This document shows, in pieces, positions 32,998 to 40,916 of a stretch of DNA of 40,916 nucleotides. The notes under the pieces were generated by a model. That model had not been told where the DNA came from. It did not search any database and saw nothing but the letters and a program-made list of their open reading frames with translations. Source of the stretch: Bacteroidetes bacterium OLB12 (lineage in GTDB: Bacteria > Bacteroidota > Bacteroidia > Cytophagales > Cyclobacteriaceae). Location: NCBI GenBank assembly GCA_001567185.1, contig LNFR01000008.1, positions 1 to 40,916 of the forward strand. Reading direction: 5' to 3'. A program made the translations under genes and the position numbers. Every line of letters starts with the position of its first letter. Position 1 is the first letter of the stretch.

Positions 32998-33779
32998 TAG
33001 TTTATTGATTCAATATCTGTTTTATAATCTTTAAAGGCCCGGTAAATTCCGGAGGCAATTAAATCCTGCCCTTTATCACTAGCCAGAAATTCTTCTTCTT
33101 TTTTATGCGAAAGAAATCCGGTTTCTATTAGAACACTTGGGGTGGTTGTCATCCATAAAACCAGAAAGCCGGCTTGCTTTACCCCCCGGCTATACCGGCC
33201 CACCCGGTTCTTGAACTGGTCTTCTACCTTTTGGGCAAACCGCAGGCTGTTTTCCTGGTAAGCGCTTTGATTAAGCGAGAATAAAATATAAGACTCCGGA
33301 CTATTGGGGTCAAACCCTTCGTACTTCTCTTTATAGTTCTCATCCATCAAAATTACCGAGTTCTCGCGCTTGGCTACCTCAAAATTACTGTTGTCCTTAT
33401 GTAAACCCATTACAAAGGTTTCTGTACCATACGCGTTTGCCCCCACAATCGAATTGGCGTGAATACTCATAAAAAGATCGGCCTTATTCTTATTGGCTAC
33501 ATCGGCCCGATTCTGAAAATCCACATATTTATCGGTTTTGCGGGTATAGAGTACGTTTACACCCGGAATATTCTCTTCAATGTATTTACCGGTTTTAAGG
33601 GCAATTTTTAACACTACGTCCTTTTCCTGGGCAAACTTACCAATGGTACCCGGGTCTTTCCCCCCGTGCCCGGCATCAATTACTACCGTGCGCACCTTAA
33701 AATTCTTCTGATGCTGAAACGAAAACAGCGGCAACGTTGCCAGGGCTGATGATTTCAGGATAAACTCTCTTCTTTTCAT
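32997..33779 (-). CDS. N-acetylmuramoyl-L-alanine amidase (Amidase_3) with Tat-type signal
   Basis: A 260-residue zinc amidase that removes peptides from peptidoglycan. The zinc ligands are His in DAGHGGKDPG, Glu in AQEKDVVLKI and His in MSIHANS; the catalytic Glu is in VLIETGFLSH. The N-terminus KRREFILKSSALATLPLFSF carries a twin-arginine motif before a hydrophobic stretch, consistent with Tat export, as known for E. coli AmiA and AmiC. The active site looks open, without an obvious regulatory insertion. It heads the operon amidase-mlaD-carboxylase and diverges from lptD across about 300 bases. This neighbourhood (LptD, amidase, MlaD) suggests a cell-envelope locus. Confidence 0.94.
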   Translation of the reverse strand: MKRREFILKSSALATLPLFSFQHQKNFKVRTVVIDAGHGGKDPGTIGKFAQEKDVVLKIALKTGKYIEENIPGVNVLYTRKTDKYVDFQNRADVANKNKADLFMSIHANSIVGANAYGTETFVMGLHKDNSNFEVAKRENSVILMDENYKEKYEGFDPNSPESYILFSLNQSAYQENSLRFAQKVEDQFKNRVGRYSRGVKQAGFLVLWMTTTPSVLIETGFLSHKKEEEFLASDKGQDLIASGIYRAFKDYKTDIESIN

Positions 33780-34081
33780 GCGTTAATTTTTTTTTCTTGG
33801 GCACATGCAATTCGTTTTAGAACGGGTTGGCAGCCAATCATATCAGGTTTTTTGCATTGCAAAATATGGTTTTCCTTTATACTCATTTTATACCCGATAG
33901 GTTGGTATAAGGCCAGAATTTAAGTTTAGCAAGGTTATTGCTTCCAGCAGGTGCTTGGGTTCGATATTCATTTACTGGCTTTCTGATGTCTGGAGTATTT
34001 GCAATAACTTTACACAAAGTTGTGAATTTTTCACTAAAAGCTAAACCCCTGAGTTTCAACGTTGGGCCTGTAGATATTGTG
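33780..34081. other. Divergent intergenic region between the amidase and lptD genes
   Basis: About 300 bases without a credible gene. It must hold the start signals for two divergent genes. TAACTTTA near 34000 on the plus strand is one base from the -7 consensus and could serve lptD, and an A/T-rich tract adjoins the amidase start. No convincing -33/-7 pair, hairpin, RNA gene or repeat was recognised. A plus-strand ORF beginning at 33938 overlaps the lptD start and looks like chance. Confidence 0.5.
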
Positions 34082-36830
34082 ATGCGTTATAGTTTTCCTC
34101 TCTGTGTTTCTCATTGCTTCGCATCTTGGTTTTGGCCAGGTAGAGCGCCCCTTGCGCACTCCTGCCCGCCTACCGGTTAGGCAAGATTCGATCCAAAAGC
34201 CTCCCACTAACCCGGCCGATACTGTTAAAACCCAAACCGACTCGCTGAAAAACAATCAGACTAAGAGCGATATTGAAACCACCATCACGTACTCTGCCCG
34301 CGATTCTATTAACTCCAACCTGCAAAGAAAAATCATAAAACTATATGGCGATGCCCATGTAAAGTACGGCCAGATAGAGTTGCAAGCTGAAGAAATCGTT
34401 ATCGACTACGAAAATTCTACTATTACCGCCCACAGCCGGGCCGATTCTACCGGCAAGCATATTGGCTACCCGATATTTATTGATGGTGGCACGAAGTACG
34501 AAACCAAAGACATGATGTACAATTTTAAAACCCGGAAAGCCAAGATTACCGGAGTAGTAACCCAACAGGGCGAGGGTTTTTTACATGGCGATGTGGTTTA
34601 CAAAAATGAAAAAGATGAATTGTTTACAATTGGCAATGCCTATACCACATGCGACCTGGCTCATCCGCACTTCCGTATTATTTCCAAAAAAGTAAAAGCT
34701 ATACCGGGCGATAAAATGGTGTCTGGTCCTTTTTACATGGAATTTAATGATGTGCCTACCCCGTTGGGTTTTGCCTTTGGAATTTTTCCCGCACCCCGCA
34801 AAAGTGCATCGGGTATTCTTATTCCCAGTTATGGGGAAGAACGCAGACGCGGATTTTTTCTGCGGCAAGGAGGATATTTTTTTGATGTGAGTGAATATCT
34901 GAAGGTGGCCCTTACCGGTGATGTATATTCTAAAGGCGGAAGTGCCGTTACATTGAATACCAACTACAATAAGCGATATTATTACTCGGGTGCATTCAAC
35001 TTTACCTTTACCAACAATGTAAACAACGAACAAATTGAGGCCCCCGTTAAATCAAAGGACTTCAGAATAAGTTGGAGCCACAGCCCGCAAACCAAGGGCA
35101 CCGGCAGATTTTCAGCATCGGTAAATGCAGCCAGTTCCTCGTATAACACCAATAACTTTTTAGGTGTAAACTCAAATTCCCAATCTACACGCATCGACCA
35201 GACTACCCAAAACCTGAGTTCGAACATCAACTACAGCAAATCGTTTTCGGGCACACCCATTAGTTTAGGCGTTAACCTGCGCCACAACCAAAACCTGAGT
35301 ACCAAACAGGTTGATTTGCCGCTTCCTGATATGAGCTTTAATGTGAACAATATCTATCCATTTAAGAACGTGCAAAACAGTATGCTGCTGCAAAACCTGA
35401 ATGTGCGCTATACCATGAATGGCACCAATCAACTCACCAACAACCTGGGTAAAATCAGGCTTGATGAAAATGGAATTCTTCAAGACAGCATTGTTCCATT
35501 TACATTCGAAAACCTGCCTTTGTTTTTTAAAAATTCCAAAAAGGGCATTAGGCACAGCATTCCCATCAGCACCTCGTTTAAAGCCTTCAGGTTTTTTACA
35601 CTTAGCCCCAGCCTGAGTTATGAAGAGCGCTGGTATTTTGATAAGTTAGATTGGGCATACATTGATTCAACCCGCACGTTTGTATCCACGAAAGTGCAGG
35701 GGTTCAATCGCGTGTATAATTACAGCGGTGGTGTTAATATGACCACCCGGCTGTACGGCATATACACTTCGCGAAATCCTAATGCGCGGATAAAAGCCAT
35801 CCGCCATGTTATTAATCCTTCGGTAGGCTATTCATTTCAACCCAATTTTTCATCTAGTACGTACGATTATTACCAACGCTTTGTAACAACCGATGGTGCC
35901 GGAAACGAAACTGTGCAATACAAAGCGCGCCATGAAGGTTATCTGTACGGCACTGCCGGGCAAGGCAAAAGCAGCGCAATGAGTTTTGGAATAAACAACA
36001 ACGTGGAGATGAAAGTGCGAAACCCGAAAGATACAGTAGATCGTAAAATCGCCTTGTTCAACACGCTCTCTATTGCTTCATCTTATAATTTTTTGGCCGA
36101 GTCTTTTAAGTTGGCCAACATTTCGCTATCAGCAAATACCAACATATTACAAGACAAAATTAATTTAAACTTCAGCGCTACGCTTGACCCCTACCAATAC
36201 CGGATGATTGTTACAGACTACGCCCTGGAAGGATGTCTTGAGTGTATTGTTGACCGGGATGAATACGAAGGCGACCCGGCCCTGCTCGTACCCATCTATA
36301 CCGAAAAACGCGTGGACACATACGTGTGGAAGGCAGGCCAGGCAGGGCGAATTACACACGCCAACTTTGCGTTTAGCACTAACCTAAATCCCAAAGGACA
36401 AAAAAGTGATAACAGCACACGCGATAGAATTGGAAAATCGGAAATGAGTGATTCGGATAAAAAATTTCTATTACAAAACCCCGATGCGTATGTGGATTTT
36501 TCTATCCCCTGGAATTTACGCATAAGTTATAATATTGATTACAGGCATAATGCGAACCAATCGCCATTAATTACACAAACCGTGCGCTTTAGTGGCGATG
36601 TTTCCCTTACTGACAAATGGAAGATTACCTACAACTCTGGTTATGATTTTGAAAATAAAGAGTTTACGCAAACTCAAATTGGCATTAACCGCGATTTACA
36701 TTGCTGGCAAATGAATTTAGGCTGGACACCCTTTGGCCGATATCAATCGTACAATTTCTCGATTGGCATTAAATCGTCTTTGCTTCGCGATTTAAAATTG
36801 GATCGCCAACGCAGCTTCTTTGATAATTGA
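34082..36830 (+). CDS. lptD: LPS-assembly protein LptD
   Basis: The outer-membrane barrel that inserts lipopolysaccharide, about 915 residues. The N-terminal OstA-like domain starts near residue 75 (IIKLYGDAHVKYGQIELQAE) and runs on through VTQQGEGFLHGDVVYKNEKD. The plug and barrel follow, with NDVPTPLGFAFGIFPAPRKS and the typical DLHCWQMNLGW near the C-terminus. Cysteines in TTCDLAH, LEGCLECIV and DLHCW could form the disulfides LptD needs. In the visible frame the protein would start at a GTG (34104) with a clipped signal peptide. The ATG at 34082 followed by one T fewer in the T4 run at 34093-34096 gives a normal one (MRYSFLSVFLIASHLGFGQ). I therefore suggest the start at 34082 with a single-base insertion. 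It converges with lysS with a one-base gap. Confidence 0.92.
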
Positions 36831-36831
36831 T

Positions 36832-38562
36832 TTATTGCAACCAGCCTTCAATCTCCTGAAGGGTAGGATTCTGTACCGTATCCAGTTTTAGTTTCTTACG
36901 CATACCCGGAATATCGTTAAAGAGTTTAGTTGCTTTAATTCCTCTCAACTGCTCTATCGTATGAACGCCCAATTTTTGAAGAATGGGCAACAACTCTGCA
37001 CGCACACCTATTGCTACAAAATCTGCCGCAGTACTCGCTTCAGCCTTTTTCTCAGGCTTCATTTGCGGAAAGAAAATTACATCCTGAATAGAAGGTGAGT
37101 TGGTCATTACCATCGACAGCCGGTCGATACCAATGCCTAAACCGGCAGTGGGCGGCATACCATACTCCAGTGCACGTAGAAAATCTTCATCTAAAGTCAT
37201 GGCTTCTTCATCGCCCCGCTTGCCTAACTCCAGTTGTTCTTCAAATCGTTCGCGTTGATCGAGCGGATCGTTCAACTCCGAAAATGAATTACAGATTTCT
37301 TTACGATTACAAATTGCTTCAAATCGTTCTACCAGGCCGGGTTTGCTGCGGTGTTTCTTCGCCAGCGGTGACATCTCCAACGGATAGTCGGTAATGAAGG
37401 TGGGTTGAATTAAATTTGGTTCACATTTCTCTCCAAAAATCTGATCAATCAATTTTCCCTTCCCCATGGTATTGTCCATAGGCACCTGAAGCTTTTTGCA
37501 TGTTTCGCGCAATGTGGCTTCATCCATCTCAGAAATATCAATGCCTGTAAAATGCTGAATGGCCTCGTACATAGTAAACCGTTTCCATGGGCGTTTAAAA
37601 TCGATGACGTTATCGCCTACTTTTACTTCGGTAGAACCGTGCAGATCAAGCGCTACTTTCTCAATCATCTCTTCCACCAGGTTCATCATCCAATAATAAT
37701 CTTTGTAGGCTACATACAATTCTACTTGTGTAAACTCCGGGTTATGAAACCGCGACATACCTTCATTGCGGAAGTCTTTCGAAAATTCATACACACCATT
37801 AAAGCCGCCCACAATCAAGCGCTTCAAATACAACTCGTTTGCAATGCGCAGGTATAGAGTCATATCCAGCGTATTGTGGTGTGTTTTAAAGGGCTTGGCT
37901 GCGGCACCACCATACAATGGTTGCAAAATGGGTGTTTCCACTTCCAGGTATCCTTTCCCGTTCAGGTATTCGCGCATGGAGTTAACCAGCCTGGTTCGTT
38001 TTACAAATGCATCGCGCACGTGTGGGTTTACTACCAGGTCAACATACCGCTGGCGGTAGCGTTGTTCCGGATCGGTGAATGCATCATGCAGGGTTATATT
38101 TCCTTGTTCGTCTTTCGTTTCCTTTACGATTGGCAGGGGTTTTAGCGACTTGGACAGGATTTTAAAACTGGTAACATGAATTGAAATCTCTCCGGTTTGC
38201 GTAGTAAACACAAAACCCTTTACCCCAATAATATCACCTATATCCACCAGTTTTTTAAAAACGATATTATAAAGCGTTTTGTCTTCACCCGGGCAAAGGT
38301 CATCTCTACGAAAATACACCTGGATACGGCCACTCTCGTCCTGCAACTCGGCAAACGAAGCATTGCCCATAACCCTGCGCGACATGATGCGACCAGCTAT
38401 GGAAACATCCTTAAATTCAATTTTCTGATTCGGATAGTGTGTATGAATATCTTGTGCCGAAGTGTTTACTTCAAATAACTCAGCCGGGTACGGATTTATG
38501 CCCAGTTTTATCAATTCCTGAAGACTTTGCCTGCGGATGAGTTCCTGTTCGCTCAATTGCAT
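36832..38562 (-). CDS. lysS: Lysyl-tRNA synthetase, class II
   Basis: A 576-residue enzyme that charges tRNA-Lys. The N-terminal OB-fold anticodon domain ([20 protein letters not shown]) covers about residues 50-160. The class II catalytic core has motif 2 ([19 protein letters not shown]) and motif 3 ([20 protein letters not shown]). The C-terminal ~75 residues after the core ([18 protein letters not shown]...[14 protein letters not shown]) form an extra helix-hairpin-helix-like domain absent from the E. coli enzyme (505 residues). It is transcribed away from lptD, with which it converges. A promoter-like pair lies upstream, so it need not depend on the proline dehydrogenase gene 98 bases away on the same strand. 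Confidence 0.97.
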   Translation of the reverse strand: MQLSEQELIRRQSLQELIKLGINPYPAELFEVNTSAQDIHTHYPNQKIEFKDVSIAGRIMSRRVMGNASFAELQDESGRIQVYFRRDDLCPGEDKTLYNIVFKKLVDIGDIIGVKGFVFTTQTGEISIHVTSFKILSKSLKPLPIVKETKDEQGNITLHDAFTDPEQRYRQRYVDLVVNPHVRDAFVKRTRLVNSMREYLNGKGYLEVETPILQPLYGGAAAKPFKTHHNTLDMTLYLRIANELYLKRLIVGGFNGVYEFSKDFRNEGMSRFHNPEFTQVELYVAYKDYYWMMNLVEEMIEKVALDLHGSTEVKVGDNVIDFKRPWKRFTMYEAIQHFTGIDISEMDEATLRETCKKLQVPMDNTMGKGKLIDQIFGEKCEPNLIQPTFITDYPLEMSPLAKKHRSKPGLVERFEAICNRKEICNSFSELNDPLDQRERFEEQLELGKRGDEEAMTLDEDFLRALEYGMPPTAGLGIGIDRLSMVMTNSPSIQDVIFFPQMKPEKKAEASTAADFVAIGVRAELLPILQKLGVHTIEQLRGIKATKLFNDIPGMRKKLKLDTVQNPTLQEIEGWLQ

Positions 38563-38585
38563 GATTCTGTAGCTAAAATGAGGGG

Positions 38586-38618
38586 CAAAGTTAACAAAAG
38601 GCTTGAAGAAGATACCAA
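38586..38618 (-). promoter_or_regulatory. Candidate lysS promoter
   Basis: On the minus strand TTG (38618-38616) is followed after 22 bases by TAACTTTG (38593-38586), an exact match to the Bacteroidota -7 consensus. It lies 24 bases ahead of the lysS start codon. The spacing is at the long end of the accepted range. Confidence 0.45.
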
Positions 38619-38660
38619 TTATGGCAGCCTGTTACCCATAACAAAATAAGGACTGTGGCC

Positions 38661-39842
38661 TTATTGTTTTTTTCTTCTTGCAATCTCCTTTCGGATCAGG
38701 GTAAGTTCCCGGCTACTTTGTCCTGCAACCGATGTATTCTCTTCGGCCCTGCGAATCAGGTAAGGCATTACCAATTCTACCGGCCCATACGGAACGTATT
38801 TGGCCACGTTGTAATCTGCTTTAGCAAGGTTAAACGAAATATTATCACTCATTCCCAGCAGTTGGGCAAACCACACGTGGTTGTCGCTGTTCTTAAGCCC
38901 ATGCTTTTCCATTAATTGTGCCAGGTATTGATTGCTGTATTCGTTGTGCGAACCGCACATCAGGCTTATCCGGTGCTTGTTATTCATACAAAAAGCAAGG
39001 CCGTTGTTGAAGGAATCATCGGTAGCTTGTTTGTTGGGATGGATAGGATTGGGGTAATTCATCTTTTGGGCCCGCTCTGCTTCTTTCTCCATATAAGCCC
39101 CGCGTACCATCTTCACACCCAGGAAATAATTATGCAACTCAGCATCATGATATGCCTTGCGCAGGTTATCAAGCATATCTCTCCGGTACATCTGGAAGGT
39201 ATTGTACACGATGGGGCGCTTCTGATTGTACTTGCGCATCATCTCATACGCCAATTCATCAATGGGATTCTGAATCCAACTGTCTTCCGCATCAATCATT
39301 ACCGGAACATCATATTCAAATGCCCGGGCACAGATTTTTTCAACCCGATCGCGAAAATGCTGAAAGGCTTCCTGCTGTTCAGGTGAAAGCGGTGCGTTGC
39401 TTTGTACGCGCTCCAATACCTCCATCAATACCAACCCGGTTGATTTGAAAACAGTAAACGGAATGGCCGGATTTCCCTTGGCTTTGTCCAGCGTTTTTAA
39501 AATCTCATTGGTTGTGTTATCAAATCCCTCCTCATTTTTTGCACCCTCGGCCGAATAATCCAGAATGGCACCCACATGATACTTGCTAAGTGTATGGATG
39601 GTGTTCACGCTTTGATCAATGGTTTCTCCTCCACAAAAATGTTCAAAAACGGTAGTGCGTATTAATCCCTTTACCGGAAGTTTAAGCGCCAGGCCGGCTT
39701 TTGCCAGGCCGGTGGCAATGCTTGAAAGCCAGGGATTGTTAACTAACGAAAAAATAAAATGAGCCTTTTTTAGTGCCTTGTCAGATTTATACGAAAATGC
39801 TACTGCGGTATCGTCAAAGCGGATTTTGGGATCTGTTTCCAT
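38661..39842 (-). CDS. Proline dehydrogenase (monofunctional)
   Basis: A 393-residue FAD enzyme that oxidises proline to pyrroline-5-carboxylate. The TIM-barrel signatures include VMIDAEDSWIQNPID, LGVKMVRGAYMEKEAERAQ, SLMCGSHNEYSNQYLAQLME, FAQLLGMSDNISFNLAK, and VAKYVPYGPVELVMPYLIRR. The start is the ATG at 39842; a TTG seven codons upstream lies beyond a perfect -7 element and is rejected. It lacks the P5C dehydrogenase half of PutA, as usual in this phylum. It is divergent from aroB, and lysS lies downstream on the same strand. Confidence 0.95.
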   Translation of the reverse strand: METDPKIRFDDTAVAFSYKSDKALKKAHFIFSLVNNPWLSSIATGLAKAGLALKLPVKGLIRTTVFEHFCGGETIDQSVNTIHTLSKYHVGAILDYSAEGAKNEEGFDNTTNEILKTLDKAKGNPAIPFTVFKSTGLVLMEVLERVQSNAPLSPEQQEAFQHFRDRVEKICARAFEYDVPVMIDAEDSWIQNPIDELAYEMMRKYNQKRPIVYNTFQMYRRDMLDNLRKAYHDAELHNYFLGVKMVRGAYMEKEAERAQKMNYPNPIHPNKQATDDSFNNGLAFCMNNKHRISLMCGSHNEYSNQYLAQLMEKHGLKNSDNHVWFAQLLGMSDNISFNLAKADYNVAKYVPYGPVELVMPYLIRRAEENTSVAGQSSRELTLIRKEIARRKKQ

Positions 39843-39860
39843 AGCTGCGTGAATCGGCAG

Positions 39861-39921
39861 CAAATATAAGATTGTGGCAGATTTTTAACAGACCGCTCAT
39901 CTTAAAGGCAATAATTGCCTT
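39861..39921. promoter_or_regulatory. putA-type promoter and 17-base palindrome between proline dehydrogenase and aroB
   Basis: On the minus strand TATATTTG (39868-39861) is an exact Bacteroidota -7 element 19 bases before the proline dehydrogenase start. Further out, AAGGCAATAATTGCCTT (39905-39921) is a perfect odd-length palindrome, followed on the plus strand by TATTTTGC 22 bases before the aroB ATG. It is a plausible operator shared by the two divergent genes. The regulator is unknown. Confidence 0.45.
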
Positions 39922-39943
39922 ATTTTGCCCGCAAGAATTTAGT

Positions 39944-40916
39944 ATGCCCCAGATTGTTATCCGGCAACAGCCGACCGAACTGATTTCTGATTTTTTTGCG
40001 CGTGTTTCCTACTCGCAGGTAGTTGTACTTGCCGATGAAAACACAGCCCGGCATTGTTACCCGCTGGTACAACAAAACATTCCGGCCCACCGGTTGATTA
40101 CAGTAAAGGCAGGCGAGGAACAAAAGAACCTGGAAACATGCCAGCACATTTGGGAACAACTAACCACCCTGAAGCTGGACCGCCATAGCCTGGTATTAAT
40201 TATAGGAGGTGGTGTTCTGGGTGATATGGGTGGATTTTGTGCGGCAACATATAAGCGCGGTATCGACTTCGTGCTGGTGCCCACCACCCTGTTGGCTCAG
40301 GCCGATGCCAGCGTAGGTGGAAAATTGGGTATTGATTTTATGGGATTCAAAAATCACATCGGTACATTTTGTGAACCGCAGGCAACATTGATCAGTCCCG
40401 CGTTTCTTAAAACCCTACCCGAACGCGAATTACGCTCGGGTTTTGCCGAAGTGATCAAGCATTGCCTTATAGCCGATCAACCCATGTGGGATGTATTGCG
40501 CAAAAAAGAACTGCACCATCAGGATTGGGAAACGCTTCTGGCACATTCCGTAGATTTTAAACGCGGGGTAGTGGCTACCGACCCGAAAGAAAAAGGCCTG
40601 CGTAAAATCCTGAACTTTGGCCATACCATTGGCCATGCGGTGGAAAGCTATTTTCTGGAAACGGGTAACCGCATTTTTCATGGCGAAGCCATTGCCGTAG
40701 GCATGATTACCGAAGCCTGGATTGCCATGACCAAAAACCTGCTTAAAAAACCAGAATTAAACCAGATAACAGCCTACCTGAAACAGGTTTATCCAGCTAT
40801 ACCCGTGCCCCCGAACAGAAATGAACTGGTAGCGTTGGCGCTACAGGATAAAAAAAATAAAGGCAATAAGATTTTAATGGCTTTACCGGAGGGAATTGGC
40901 AAAGCCCGGTGGGATA
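39944..40916 (+). CDS. aroB: 3-dehydroquinate synthase, cut by the window end
   Basis: An open frame from the ATG at 39944 (MPQIVIRQQPTELISDFF) to the last base; no stop is present, so about 20-30 residues are missing. AroB converts DAHP to 3-dehydroquinate in the shikimate pathway, using NAD and a divalent metal. Motifs: LIIGGGVLGDMGGFCAAT (NAD binding), VPTTLLAQADASVGGKLGID, SGFAEVIKHCL, ILNFGHTIGHAVES and FHGEAIAVGM, with metal ligands Glu, His and His in the last three. I translated the frame throughout and found no break. The family's usual length (~340-360) agrees with the visible 324 residues plus a short tail. It diverges from proline dehydrogenase across 101 bases. Confidence 0.95.
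   Translation, partial: MPQIVIRQQPTELISDFFARVSYSQVVVLADENTARHCYPLVQQNIPAHRLITVKAGEEQKNLETCQHIWEQLTTLKLDRHSLVLIIGGGVLGDMGGFCAATYKRGIDFVLVPTTLLAQADASVGGKLGIDFMGFKNHIGTFCEPQATLISPAFLKTLPERELRSGFAEVIKHCLIADQPMWDVLRKKELHHQDWETLLAHSVDFKRGVVATDPKEKGLRKILNFGHTIGHAVESYFLETGNRIFHGEAIAVGMITEAWIAMTKNLLKKPELNQITAYLKQVYPAIPVPPNRNELVALALQDKKNKGNKILMALPEGIGKARWD

Noticed and set aside
33938-34180. 80-codon plus-strand frame ahead of lptD
   Set aside because: It overlaps the lptD start in a different frame and has no recognisable domain; most likely chance.
1-40916. CRISPR array, tRNA, rRNA or insertion sequence
   Set aside because: I looked for regular spacer-repeat units, tRNA T-arm consensus, rRNA sequence and transposase genes with terminal repeats and saw none. 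The heptad repeats have no spacers and no cas genes nearby.

Overview
The window looks like chromosomal DNA of a Bacteroidota bacterium, most likely of the order Cytophagales. Evidence: a type IX secretion C25 peptidase of the PorU type with a C-terminal sorting-like domain, a PadR/PspC/GIN stress operon, a Bacteroidota-style LptD/amidase/MlaD envelope locus, several promoters matching TTTG-N19-TAnnTTTG, and weak Shine-Dalgarno signals with frequent TTG/GTG starts. The family and genus cannot be fixed from the sequence. No rRNA, tRNA, IS element, prophage or CRISPR array was seen.

Layout. 58-4985 (-): a large secreted C25 peptidase, PorU2-like, broken by a -1 frameshift between its catalytic His and Cys. 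5187-7957 (+): a double inverted-repeat operator, a PadR repressor, and a two-PspC-domain membrane protein whose C-terminal GIN domain is out of frame. 8088-9488: a beta-CASP metallo-beta-lactamase RNase. 9703-11933: an ECF sigma factor, its membrane anti-sigma and an outer-membrane beta-barrel protein (a cell-surface signalling unit). 12018-12515 (-): a small membrane protein. 12582-16323: a TetR regulator followed by paaA-paaB-paaC-paaD, the aerobic phenylacetyl-CoA epoxidase cluster, with a tandem-duplicated PaaB and no paaE in the window. 16385-21964: S9 peptidase, RNase HI, a bile-acid/sodium-symporter family protein and an acyltransferase. 21958-23295 (-): saccharopine dehydrogenase family. 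23387-28752: cytidine deaminase, a SiaC-family protein, a TerB-ABCG fusion transporter, a lipoprotein and a small secreted protein. 28823-30334: an esterase and a convergent SirB1-like protein. 30388-33779 (-): amidase, MlaD, acyl-CoA carboxylase beta. 34082-36830 (+): lptD. 36832-39842 (-): lysS downstream of proline dehydrogenase. 39944-end (+): aroB, cut by the window edge.

Two patterns cut across the genes. First, at least eight and probably nine single-base frameshifts interrupt otherwise conserved genes: PorU2, PspC/GIN, sigma, anti-sigma twice, paaD, TerB-ABC, SirB1-like and probably the lptD signal peptide. Nearly all lie in short homopolymers, and both gains and losses occur. Residual sequencing or assembly error is the simplest explanation, so these genes should be read as probably intact. 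Second, four intergenic gaps between 7.9 and 15.9 kb hold stem-loops built from degenerate 7-bp (or 14-bp) word repeats. The word differs from locus to locus but the architecture is the same. This is the strongest candidate here for something poorly described.
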